Below, in pieces: positions 1-8,255 of a DNA stretch of 16,520 nt; the first letter of the stretch is position 1; each line of letters begins with the position of its first letter. This DNA is from Candidatus Planktophila sp. Lineage in GTDB: Bacteria; Actinomycetota; Actinomycetes; Nanopelagicales; Nanopelagicaceae. Below the pieces are notes generated by a model. That model ran no database searches and was not told where the DNA came from. It saw only the letters and a list, made by a program, of their open reading frames with translations. The position numbers and the translations under genes were made by a program. The stretch is from contig JAHECV010000089.1 of the NCBI GenBank assembly GCA_024641555.1, positions 1-16,520 on the forward strand, read 5' to 3'.

Positions 1-91
1 AAAGCAAACCTGGCCGCAGATAGCTAAGCCTGCGCGCTTTAAAAGCGTGTAATCGGAATAAAAGTCAGTCATGTGGGGTTCAATACCTCAT
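1..91. other. Upstream region of adnA with a small palindrome
   Basis: This stretch precedes adnA and holds no gene I can support. It contains a palindrome, CGCTTTAAAAGCG at 35-47, with 6-bp arms around one central base. It could be an operator or the AT-rich part of a promoter. A TAATCG hexamer follows at 50-55 but has no convincing -35 partner. I see no mycobacterial-type LexA (SOS) box. Confidence 0.3.
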
Positions 92-3000
92 ATGACGACG
101 CCTTCCATAAAGCTAACGCGCACACCTGCAGCGCCTGCGCTTTTGGAGCTAGATGCCACACAAACCACTGCTGTGGCTCATCGCGGATCACCACTTTTAA
201 TTGCAGGTGGACCCGGCACCGGAAAAACTTCGGTATTAATCGAAGCAGCGCTATCTCGTATTGCCGCAGGGCAAGATCCCGATTCAATTCTGCTAATCAC
301 ATACGGCCGCGAACGAGCCTCCGAACTTCGCGACGCTATTGCACTTCGCACAACGGTGACGATGCACGAACCGCTGGCGCGCACCTTTCATTCACTCGCT
401 TATTCAATTTTAAAAATGGACGCAGGGGATAACTACCACGAACCTATTTTGTTATCAGGCCCCGAACAAGAAAATTTTATTGGCCAGCTTCTCGAAGGAG
501 ATGTGCAAGATGGTTATCGCCTATGGCCAACCGATTTGCACGATGGTGAAGATAAGAAAGGCAATCCACTTTTAACGCAAGGCTTTATCCGCGAACTCCG
601 CGACTTAATTATGCGCGCCAACGAACGTGGCATTACTCCCGAACAACTTGCAGAACGTGGCGCTAAAGTTGGCGAAAAGTATTGGGCGCCGGCGGCAGAT
701 TTCTGGAAGCGCTACAAAGAAGTTATGGCGATCCGCGAAGACACAGCCGGCGATGCCAAGATGCGCATTGATCCATCTGAACTCATAAATGTCGCAATTG
801 CTTACTTGCAAAAAAACGAGAAGTTACGCGCACAGCTGCAAGCGCGCTTTGCAACCATCATGGTCGATGAATTCCAAGAAAGTGATCCGGCGCAGCGCAA
901 ACTTCTCGATCTCTTATCTGGCCCTGACTTAGTCATTGCCTACGACGGCGATTCATCAGTCGGTCGTTTCCGTGGCGCAGATCCTGATGGGCTAAAACAA
1001 GTTGTTGATAGTTATCTAGAAAAAGGTGCCACCCAGATTCATTTGCAGAACTCCTACCGTTCTCGTCCCGAAATCTTTGAGATCGGCCAGAAAGTTACAT
1101 CGGTCTTTCGGGCTCCTTCTCCAACGCGCATCCGCACCTGTACTTACAGTGCAAAACCAGTGCTGGATAACCCTTTCACCACGGCTCGTCTAAATTCACA
1201 ATCTGAAGAAGCCCAATACATCGCCTATCTCTTTAAACGTGCTCATTTAATGCACGGCATTCCATATTCGCAGATGGCAGTTATCTTGCGTTCTGCGGGT
1301 ACTCAAGCCAGCGCGTTACGTCGCGCATTTGCCCAGGTATCTATTCCAGTTGCTGGCGATCTCGAAGCGCTTTCCACAAATCCTGCGATTGCGCCATTTA
1401 TTCTCATCGCTCGAGTTGCAACTGGTGATCAACCGCTAAACCTCGATACCTGCGAACGTTTACTGCTCGCCGAATTTGGGGGATCAGATTCCATTTCGCT
1501 GCGCCGTATCCGCACTGCGCTTCTGGCATCGCGCGATGATGCAACCGATACTCGTGGAGGCACACAACTTTTAATAGATGCTATCGATAAAGGCGAGATC
1601 AACGCTGAAGAAGGTGCGGCACTTACTCGCGTTCACGAACTGTTGCAGGCAGCCCGCAAGGTTTTAATAAAGAAAGATGCGCGCCCCGAAGATTTACTTT
1701 GGGCAATTTGGGATAACGCGAAAACTAGCGATAATGAAAAGCTAAGTACTGCTTGGCGCAATATCGCGCTCCGCGGCGGCAACCGCGGCGCAGCAGCCGA
1801 CCGCGATCTCGATGCGATGATCCAACTCTTTGATTCGGCGCAACGTTTCTCTGAAAGATTCCCATATTCCAAGCCATCAGCTTTCCTTGACGAACTTTTT
1901 CGCGAATCAATCGTGGGCGACATCATCACTGCACAAGGCGTTCGCCCCGATGTTGTTGAAATTCTTACCGTGCACTCTGCCAAAGGGCGCCAATGGGAAG
2001 TCGTTGCAGTTGCAGGGTTGCAAGAGGGCGTTTGGCCCAACCTGCGCCAACGCAGTTCGTTACTTGGCAGTGAAAGGCTGGTCGACGGCGAACGCCATGG
2101 CGATCTTGCACGCTTAGAACTCGATCTAATCGCGGCTAGCGCTTTGGCTGAAGATGAGCGTCGCCTGCTGCATGTTGCTGTAACCCGCGCCCGGCAGGCT
2201 TTAATCGTCACCGCAGTGCAGCGCGAAGATGACGAACCATCTGCCTACTTTGAAGAACTTGATAACACCGGTGATCTCGATACTCCAGTGATCACTAAAG
2301 TTCCGCGCCCGCTTACAACCGCAGCGCTCGTTGCAACGCTGCGCCAAAACTTAAGCGGGGGCTCTGCAACAACTGCAGCAGCGATTTTAAAGACGCTTTC
2401 ACAATCACAAATTACTTCGGCAGACCCGGCACATTGGACTGGTTCACTACCGATTTCTTCAACTGAAACAGTTGTTGCTCCAGATGAGTTAGTGCCAGTT
2501 TCGCCATCGGGGGCTGAAAACTTTACCGAGTGCGGCGTTAAGTGGTTCTTCGAACGCAGTGGTGGAACAAATGGTGATTCCACGGCGCAGATTCTGGGTT
2601 CAGCCATTCACGAATTTGCACGTATCAAAGTAGAAGATCCAACTATCTCTGAAGCAGATTTAATTGCAAAACTCGAATCATCTTGGTCTTTGATTGATCC
2701 AACCGAAGGCTGGATCAGCAACTCATCTCTTAAGCGCGCCGTAAAGATGCTCGAGCGCTTTAGTCGTTATCACGCAGCCACAACGCGTGATGTAGTCGGT
2801 GCCGAACTAAACTTTAATATCAAAGTAGGTCGGGCCGAAATTCGCGGCAACGTCGATCGCATTGAAGTTGATTCGGATGGCAACCATTACGTCATTGATT
2901 TCAAAACTGGCAAGACTCAGATCACCGCAGAAAAAGCAAAAGCCAATCTTCAACTGGCTTGTTACCAATTAGCAGTGGCGCTCGACGGATTTGATAAGAA

Positions 3001-3238
3001 GTTATCTACAACTTCCTCTTCCGGTGCTGAACTTGTTTACCTGGCAAAAGATTCGGTAAAAGTTACAACGCGCCAGCAGTACAAGATCGATGAAAGCGAA
3101 GTTAAGGCCAAGATCGAAGAAATAGCTGAAGGTATGGGGGCCGATTCTTTCCAAGCGCGGATCAACGATATGTGCGAAAACTGCGTGGTTAAGGCCTGTT
3201 GTCCGATCCAAATCCAGGGCCGGGCGGTGATCGAATGA
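92..3238 (+). CDS. adnA: AdnA-like helicase-nuclease subunit (UvrD-type ATPase plus PD-(D/E)XK nuclease with Fe-S cysteines)
   Basis: This is the likely AdnA subunit of the actinobacterial AdnAB motor-nuclease, which resects double-strand breaks for homologous recombination. Numbering from the Met at 92, the N-terminal motor has Walker A GGPGTGKTS (39-47), Walker B VDEFQE (258-263), GDSSVGRFRGAD (motif III), SYRSRPE (motif IV), a TVHSAKGRQWE segment (motif V) and VAVTRAR (motif VI). The C-terminal RecB-like nuclease has D922, D936/K938 in the DFK triad, Q954 and Y958. C814 plus C1028, C1031 and C1037 (CxxCx5C) fit the 4Fe-4S staple known from AdnA, and the following gene lacks these cysteines, which decides which subunit is which. 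Length (1048 aa) matches the family. An in-frame ATG at 71 is an alternative start; neither start has a strong ribosome binding site. It overlaps adnB by 4 bp. Confidence 0.9.
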   Translation: MTTPSIKLTRTPAAPALLELDATQTTAVAHRGSPLLIAGGPGTGKTSVLIEAALSRIAAGQDPDSILLITYGRERASELRDAIALRTTVTMHEPLARTFHSLAYSILKMDAGDNYHEPILLSGPEQENFIGQLLEGDVQDGYRLWPTDLHDGEDKKGNPLLTQGFIRELRDLIMRANERGITPEQLAERGAKVGEKYWAPAADFWKRYKEVMAIREDTAGDAKMRIDPSELINVAIAYLQKNEKLRAQLQARFATIMVDEFQESDPAQRKLLDLLSGPDLVIAYDGDSSVGRFRGADPDGLKQVVDSYLEKGATQIHLQNSYRSRPEIFEIGQKVTSVFRAPSPTRIRTCTYSAKPVLDNPFTTARLNSQSEEAQYIAYLFKRAHLMHGIPYSQMAVILRSAGTQASALRRAFAQVSIPVAGDLEALSTNPAIAPFILIARVATGDQPLNLDTCERLLLAEFGGSDSISLRRIRTALLASRDDATDTRGGTQLLIDAIDKGEINAEEGAALTRVHELLQAARKVLIKKDARPEDLLWAIWDNAKTSDNEKLSTAWRNIALRGGNRGAAADRDLDAMIQLFDSAQRFSERFPYSKPSAFLDELFRESIVGDIITAQGVRPDVVEILTVHSAKGRQWEVVAVAGLQEGVWPNLRQRSSLLGSERLVDGERHGDLARLELDLIAASALAEDERRLLHVAVTRARQALIVTAVQREDDEPSAYFEELDNTGDLDTPVITKVPRPLTTAALVATLRQNLSGGSATTAAAILKTLSQSQITSADPAHWTGSLPISSTETVVAPDELVPVSPSGAENFTECGVKWFFERSGGTNGDSTAQILGSAIHEFARIKVEDPTISEADLIAKLESSWSLIDPTEGWISNSSLKRAVKMLERFSRYHAATTRDVVGAELNFNIKVGRAEIRGNVDRIEVDSDGNHYVIDFKTGKTQITAEKAKANLQLACYQLAVALDGFDKKLSTTSSSGAELVYLAKDSVKVTTRQQYKIDESEVKAKIEEIAEGMGADSFQARINDMCENCVVKACCPIQIQGRAVIE

Positions 3239-6200
3239 TCGAGAAATACTCACCGCAAGATATCGCAGCCGCGCTACAAAAGGTCGGCGCCAAGGTTTAT
3301 CAACCAACCGATGAACAGAGCGCAATCATTTCGATCGCCACTAATCCGCTCGAACCTGCAGTTGTAATTGCAGGTGCTGGTTCAGGTAAGACCGAAACTA
3401 TGGCGGCACGCGTTATTTATTTAGTTGCTAATGGTTTTGCTCGCCCTGATCAAATATTAGGTCTGACATTTACTCGTAAAGCTGCTGGCGAACTCGCAAT
3501 CCGTATCCGCACCAGACTTCGCCAACTTCGCGCCGCCAAATTAATTCCCGAAGACACACCGCTTGAAGTATCTGTTACTACCTATCACTCTTATGCAGCG
3601 CGCTTACTTTCTGAACACTCCATCCGTTTTGGAATCGATGCAGATATTGCGCCGATGGGCGATGCCGCGATGTGGCAACTTGCCAATGACATTGTGCGCA
3701 ACTGGGAAGATGCGTCTTATTCAAATGAATCCGCGGTTGGTACCGTGGTGGAAGATTTACTTGGTTTAACTAAGTTGATGTTGGAACATCAGGTCTCACC
3801 TGAAGATATTGCTGCTGCAGATAATGAAGTTCTCGAAGAACTGGCACAGATGTCAGGTGCAACTAATCCAGAGGTTCGCAAAGTTAAAAAGGTTCTCGAA
3901 CAACGTATTGCCTTATTGCCCATGGTCGAACGTTTTATCCAGCGCCGCCAAGAATCCGGCCAACTCTCCTTCGACGATCAGATGTCTCTCGCTGCAGATA
4001 TTTCAGTTAAGTTTTCTGATATCGGAGAACTCGAACGCGCTAAGTATTCCGTTGTCTTACTTGATGAATATCAAGATACTTCTCAGTCACAGGTGCGGAT
4101 GCTCTCATCGCTCTTCGGATCTGGACATCCCGTTATGGCCGTAGGGGATCCATGCCAGGCTATTTACACATGGCGCGGCGCCTCTGCCGGCACTATAAAT
4201 TCCTTCGGAAAGTACTTCCCGAAAGCCCCCGGCCACACTGGCGCCGAACGTTATTCGCTGCTGACAACTTTCCGAAACGATAAAACCATTCTCGAACTAG
4301 CAAATGTTGTATCCGAGAAAATCCGCCGTGAAGGTGGCGCCGATGTTCCGCCACTTACTCCACGTCCCGGTGCCGGAGATGGCGAACTAGTTTGCGGCGT
4401 CTTTGAAAATCTAGATCTAGAAGCGACTGCAATCGCCGAATACTTCACCCCGCTTTGGTTTGATAAAGCGCGGCTCGCAAAACCTGCCGAAAAACGTTCA
4501 ACATTTGCTGTTCTAGTTCGTAAACGCTCGCAGATCGCAACGATTGAAAGCGCACTTCGCGCCGCCGATATTCCAGTCGAAGTCCTCGGCCTCGGCGGAC
4601 TTATCCATGTTCCAGAAGTTGCCGATATTGTTTCAATGCTGCGCGTTATCGCAGATCCCGATTCTGGTGCCGCCTTGATGCGCCATTTAGTCGGGCCGCG
4701 TATTAATTTGGGTGCGAAAGATTTAGCTGCGCTTGGTGCTTATTCACGCAACCGCGCTAAAGGCTCGCGTGCTGAAAGCAAATCGCTTATCAAGAAAATT
4801 GCTGCTGGCAATCCCGAACAAGCAGAAGCTGATGATCAATTCTTAGGTTCGCTAATTGATACCTTGGATGAGATCGGTGGTGCCGATAAATCAACCTTTA
4901 CTGAAATTGGATATGTTCGCTTAGTTAACTTTGCATCTGACCTACGTCGTCTGCGTTCGCGCGCCGGTGGCACGATTACAGATTTAATTAATGAAATTGA
5001 AAGTTACCTAAACCTCGAGACTGAAGTTATGTTGCGCGATGGCACAGGTTCGGGCCGCCGCCATATTGATCGTTTCTTAGATGAGGCCGGAAAGTTTGCT
5101 CGTAGCGGTGGCACTCTAAATTCATTTCTACAGTGGCTTGATATCGCCGGCAAAGAAGAAGGCGGGCTGAAATCAGCGGCCCCAGAGGTCCGCAGCGATG
5201 TTGTGCAGATCCTCACCGTTCATATGTCGAAAGGCGCTGAATGGGATGTAGTTGCAGTTCCAGGACTTGCTGAAGGAACCTTCCCTGGACTTAATAAGAA
5301 CGATCCCGATAACTGGATTACCAACGAGCGACATATTCCATTTCATCTACGTGGTGATCATCTGGAACTTCCACGTTTCTCATTTAATGGTGCTACCAAA
5401 AACTCTGATGCATCCAAAGAAATCGAAAACTACGCCAAGATCTGTAAGGCCACAAAAACGCGCGAAGAAATTCGCTTGGGCTATGTCGCATTTACACGCG
5501 CCCGCACCCATTTGATTGCAACTACATCTTGGTATCGCGATGGCAAAGATTGGGTCGAGCCATCGACCATCTTCGAACAAGTAGCTCTGGTTGCGCAGGA
5601 AAATGGCAAGATCATTAGCGAAGTTCCACGTCCTGATAAAGGCGCCAAAAATCCTGCGCTGGAAAACCCGCTGACCGGAGTTTGGCCACGCGATCCGCTG
5701 GGCGCTAACCGCTCGGCATTTAACGCAAAAGTCGAACTCGTCAAAAACGCTGCGCCACTTGATCTAACTAATGCACAAACATTAGATATAGAAACCGCTT
5801 CATGGATTGAAGATGCACGTGCCTTAATTCAAGAACGTGCACTTGGTGTAAATGGAGTTCTAGAAATTCCAATGCCGCCACGCCTTTCTACCTCAACGCT
5901 AGTTGCGCTGCATAAAGATCCCGAAGAGTTAGCGCTTACGATTCGCCGACCAATGCCGCGTCCACAAGATCAATACTCGCGTCGTGGAACCGCATTCCAT
6001 CTATGGATCGAACACCACTTCAACGCCGCAACGCTCTTTGACGACGAAGATTTAGATTTCTTAGATCCACTCGAACCAGATCAAACTCTCGAATCACTTA
6101 AGCAAAGTTGGTTGGCATCTGAATGGGGCAATCGCTCACCTGTTGCTGTAGAAGTCCCATTTGAGGCTGTTTTAGGTGGGGTTTTGATCCGTGGTCGCAT

Positions 6201-6444
6201 AGATGCGGTCTATGAGATCAACGGTCGCTTTGAAGTTATCGATTGGAAGACCGGGGCAACAACTCTCGGTGAATCAGCGGCGGTGCAGCTGGCGGTCTAT
6301 CGCTTAGCTTGGGCGAAGCTAAAGGGAATCGATCCCGCACTTGTTTCGGCAGCGTTCCATTACGTTCCAATTAGCAAAACTGATCGTCCAGCGGATTTAT
6401 TAAGTGAAGCGCAGTTAATTGCGCTAATTACTGGCGCTAATTAA
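3235..6444 (+). CDS. adnB: AdnB-like helicase-nuclease subunit (UvrD-type lead motor plus PD-(D/E)XK nuclease)
   Basis: This is the likely AdnB partner of the preceding gene. In mycobacteria AdnB is the main 3'-to-5' ATP-driven motor of the heterodimer. Numbering from the ATG at 3235 (1069 aa): Walker A GAGSGKT (47-53), Walker B DEYQD (277-281), GDPCQAIYTWRGAS (motif III), TTFRND (motif IV), TVHMSKGAEWD (motif V) and YVAFTRAR (motif VI). The C-terminal nuclease has D990 in RGRID, D1003/K1005 in DWK, Q1018 and Y1022. There are no C-terminal cysteine clusters, unlike adnA. I chose the ATG in the ATGA overlap with the adnA stop, which implies translational coupling. A TTG at 3199 would add 12 residues but lies inside the AdnA cysteine-coding segment. 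The 3' end overlaps the stop codon of the converging gene by 8 bp. Confidence 0.92.
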   Translation: MIEKYSPQDIAAALQKVGAKVYQPTDEQSAIISIATNPLEPAVVIAGAGSGKTETMAARVIYLVANGFARPDQILGLTFTRKAAGELAIRIRTRLRQLRAAKLIPEDTPLEVSVTTYHSYAARLLSEHSIRFGIDADIAPMGDAAMWQLANDIVRNWEDASYSNESAVGTVVEDLLGLTKLMLEHQVSPEDIAAADNEVLEELAQMSGATNPEVRKVKKVLEQRIALLPMVERFIQRRQESGQLSFDDQMSLAADISVKFSDIGELERAKYSVVLLDEYQDTSQSQVRMLSSLFGSGHPVMAVGDPCQAIYTWRGASAGTINSFGKYFPKAPGHTGAERYSLLTTFRNDKTILELANVVSEKIRREGGADVPPLTPRPGAGDGELVCGVFENLDLEATAIAEYFTPLWFDKARLAKPAEKRSTFAVLVRKRSQIATIESALRAADIPVEVLGLGGLIHVPEVADIVSMLRVIADPDSGAALMRHLVGPRINLGAKDLAALGAYSRNRAKGSRAESKSLIKKIAAGNPEQAEADDQFLGSLIDTLDEIGGADKSTFTEIGYVRLVNFASDLRRLRSRAGGTITDLINEIESYLNLETEVMLRDGTGSGRRHIDRFLDEAGKFARSGGTLNSFLQWLDIAGKEEGGLKSAAPEVRSDVVQILTVHMSKGAEWDVVAVPGLAEGTFPGLNKNDPDNWITNERHIPFHLRGDHLELPRFSFNGATKNSDASKEIENYAKICKATKTREEIRLGYVAFTRARTHLIATTSWYRDGKDWVEPSTIFEQVALVAQENGKIISEVPRPDKGAKNPALENPLTGVWPRDPLGANRSAFNAKVELVKNAAPLDLTNAQTLDIETASWIEDARALIQERALGVNGVLEIPMPPRLSTSTLVALHKDPEELALTIRRPMPRPQDQYSRRGTAFHLWIEHHFNAATLFDDEDLDFLDPLEPDQTLESLKQSWLASEWGNRSPVAVEVPFEAVLGGVLIRGRIDAVYEINGRFEVIDWKTGATTLGESAAVQLAVYRLAWAKLKGIDPALVSAAFHYVPISKTDRPADLLSEAQLIALITGAN

Positions 6445-7255
6445 TTTCAGCGCGAAGTGGCAGGTGATCGCTGATGCCCGTTGCGATAGTTCCTAAATCT
6501 TTGACTTGATTCTTTGACCCATGAGTTAATAGATAATCAAATTGGATTTTTGCGCCCCAAGACGGATAAGTATTTTGTTGGATTAATGATTTCCAATCAG
6601 AGCCCGCTACCGGCAAATTCTTCGGTAGATTTAAATCGCCAAGTATCAGCGGTTTGGTATTCGTCTCTTGCGAAATCTTGAGCGCCCAACGTTTTAACTT
6701 CTTTAGCTGAAATATATTTACACCCGGCACAAATGAGAGATGGGTGTTAAAGATCGTCCAACCATTGGCAAGCGTTGCACCAAGTGCTAACCGTGGTTCG
6801 TCATGGACATAGATTGCCCGGATCTTTGGTTTGCTACTTGTCTCACTTTCAGTTGGGACAACTAGCGGCATTCCCACAATTGAATTTCCTAAATCAAGGC
6901 GATGCCATTTAACAACCGGAATTGTTGAAGCAATTGCAATTCCATAGCAGCCTGCTAAATCCGATTTCGCATCGCTAACCATGCGCGGATCGGATTGGTT
7001 TAACTTGCGCCATTTCTCACCTGGTGTGCCGATAACGCTTGGCGCAAAGGCCCAATCTTTAGCGCCGATCGCATCTGCGATATCTGAAATTTGATTGCGC
7101 GAATTTGATCTCGGTAATTTGTAATCAACTTCTTGAACGGCGATGACTTCGGTCTCGAGCGCTCGGACCGCCGCCGCCAGGCTTTCCCGGCTGGGGCCTG
7201 CCGAAAGTGGCGGGATTGGCTGGCCGTGGAGCAGGTTCCACGAGGTGATGCGCAT
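6437..7255 (-). CDS. Endonuclease/exonuclease/phosphatase (EEP) family hydrolase
   Basis: This is a 272-residue metal-dependent phosphoesterase of the EEP fold, shared by DNase I, AP endonuclease and sphingomyelinase-like enzymes. All catalytic positions are visible: SWNLLHG near the N terminus (N7), AVQEVD (E42), NTHLSF, LGDLNLP (Asp and Asn), QFDYLLTHG and the terminal ISDHLPL (Asp-His pair). There is no signal peptide or membrane segment, so it is probably cytoplasmic. The substrate cannot be told from sequence. Its place between adnAB and nudC suggests nucleic acid or nucleotide chemistry, but that is only context. The ATG at 7255 starts directly at the family's first beta strand; a GTG at 7279 would add eight residues. 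It converges on adnB with overlapping stop codons and diverges from nudC with about 28 bp between starts, so its promoter must lie within or close to the nudC 5' end. Confidence 0.85.
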   Translation of the reverse strand: MRITSWNLLHGQPIPPLSAGPSRESLAAAVRALETEVIAVQEVDYKLPRSNSRNQISDIADAIGAKDWAFAPSVIGTPGEKWRKLNQSDPRMVSDAKSDLAGCYGIAIASTIPVVKWHRLDLGNSIVGMPLVVPTESETSSKPKIRAIYVHDEPRLALGATLANGWTIFNTHLSFVPGVNIFQLKKLKRWALKISQETNTKPLILGDLNLPKNLPVAGSDWKSLIQQNTYPSWGAKIQFDYLLTHGSKNQVKDLGTIATGISDHLPLRAEIN

Positions 7256-7283
7256 GCGGCCAAGGCTAGTAGCGTTCACCCTT

Positions 7284-8255
7284 ATGAGCGCGGTCAACGG
7301 ACAAGTATCGAAGATGGACCGCGCCGGCCACCTGCGCACCAACCAGACGACCTTGGATCAGATGTGGCAGCGCGCCAAAATTATCCACGTCGCAGATGCG
7401 CGTTTGGCGATTGAAGCCGGTGGAACCAAGCTGCATTTTCTCTCTGCCGGCCTAGTTCAATCGCTGATTGAAAGCGGCGAATACAAGGCAGGTGAAAAGT
7501 ATTTCCTTGGTCTAGATGAGATTGATCAAGAGCCGTATTTTGCTTGGCATGCGTCAACGGTCGCTCCTCAAGGTGAGAAAGCACCCGATGGATATTTAAC
7601 ACTTCGTGAAATCGGTGGGTTGATTTCAGAGTTTGAAATGGAGATCTCACTTCACGCAGTTGCGCTAGCGAATTGGCACAAGTCGCATACACATTGTGCG
7701 CGCTGTGGTGCTACAACTTCAGTCGCCCAAGGTGGCGCAATTCGTACCTGCGATAAAGATCAGAGCGAACATTACCCCCGCACAGATTGCGCAGTAATTG
7801 TTTTAGTTCGCGATCACGATGATCGTATTCTGCTGGGGCATCAACCAGTTTGGCCCGAAGGTCGCTTCTCTTGCTTCGCAGGCTTTCTAGAACCTGGTGA
7901 AACATTTGAACAATGCGTACAACGCGAAGTGCTTGAAGAATCTGGTGTTGCTGTTCGCGAAATAAATTATCTAGGTTCGCAACCTTGGCCATTCCCAGCG
8001 TCAATCATGATTTCATTTGATGCAGTTACAGATTTTCCAGAAATTGCCCGTCCCGATGGGCAAGAGATCACTGAAGTTAAATGGTTCTCGCGTGCTGAAA
8101 TTAAAGCGCAATCAGATGCTGGAACTTTATTGCTGCCTCCAACAATGTCGGTTGCGCGCAAGATGATTGATCGTTGGTTTGCAAGTGGCCCAGAGGGTCA
8201 AGATAAAGAAGGCAATGGTGGCGCCAAACTTATCGGTGGTGAAACGTGGCGCTAG
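7284..8255 (+). CDS. nudC: NudC-like Nudix hydrolase (NAD(H) pyrophosphatase / RNA NAD-decapping)
   Basis: NudC hydrolyses NAD(H) to NMN(H) and AMP and removes NAD caps from RNA 5' ends. The C-terminal half carries a full Nudix box (G200-V222, Gx5Ex7REUxEExGU form, with REVLEESG) followed by SQPWPFPAS (232-240), the NudC-specific signature. A zinc-ribbon region lies just before it, with C138, C141 and C156. The usual fourth ligand position is Asp rather than Cys, a pattern I also recall from mycobacterial NudC. The N terminus DRAGHLRTN resembles the start region of actinobacterial NudC, so the ATG at 7284 (323 aa) is preferred; the ATG at 7314 is possible and neither has a clear ribosome binding site. 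The open frame continues back to 7143, but that part is antisense to the EEP gene and looks non-coding. The 3' end overlaps uvrD2 by 10 bp. Confidence 0.9.
   Translation: MSAVNGQVSKMDRAGHLRTNQTTLDQMWQRAKIIHVADARLAIEAGGTKLHFLSAGLVQSLIESGEYKAGEKYFLGLDEIDQEPYFAWHASTVAPQGEKAPDGYLTLREIGGLISEFEMEISLHAVALANWHKSHTHCARCGATTSVAQGGAIRTCDKDQSEHYPRTDCAVIVLVRDHDDRILLGHQPVWPEGRFSCFAGFLEPGETFEQCVQREVLEESGVAVREINYLGSQPWPFPASIMISFDAVTDFPEIARPDGQEITEVKWFSRAEIKAQSDAGTLLLPPTMSVARKMIDRWFASGPEGQDKEGNGGAKLIGGETWR

Noticed and set aside
3199..3234. TTG start adding 12 residues to AdnB.
   Set aside because: The ATG at 3235 forms the common ATGA overlap with the adnA stop, and the added residues are antisense-like, out-of-frame reading of the AdnA cysteine region.
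6421..6443. Direct repeat of GCGCTAATTA at the end of adnB.
   Set aside because: It encodes the last residues of AdnB and is too short and isolated to suggest a mobile-element or attachment site.
7143..7283. N-terminal extension of NudC in the open frame.
   Set aside because: It lies over the EEP gene's N terminus on the other strand, encodes a low-complexity Arg/Ala-rich sequence, and NudC homology begins at about 7284-7314.
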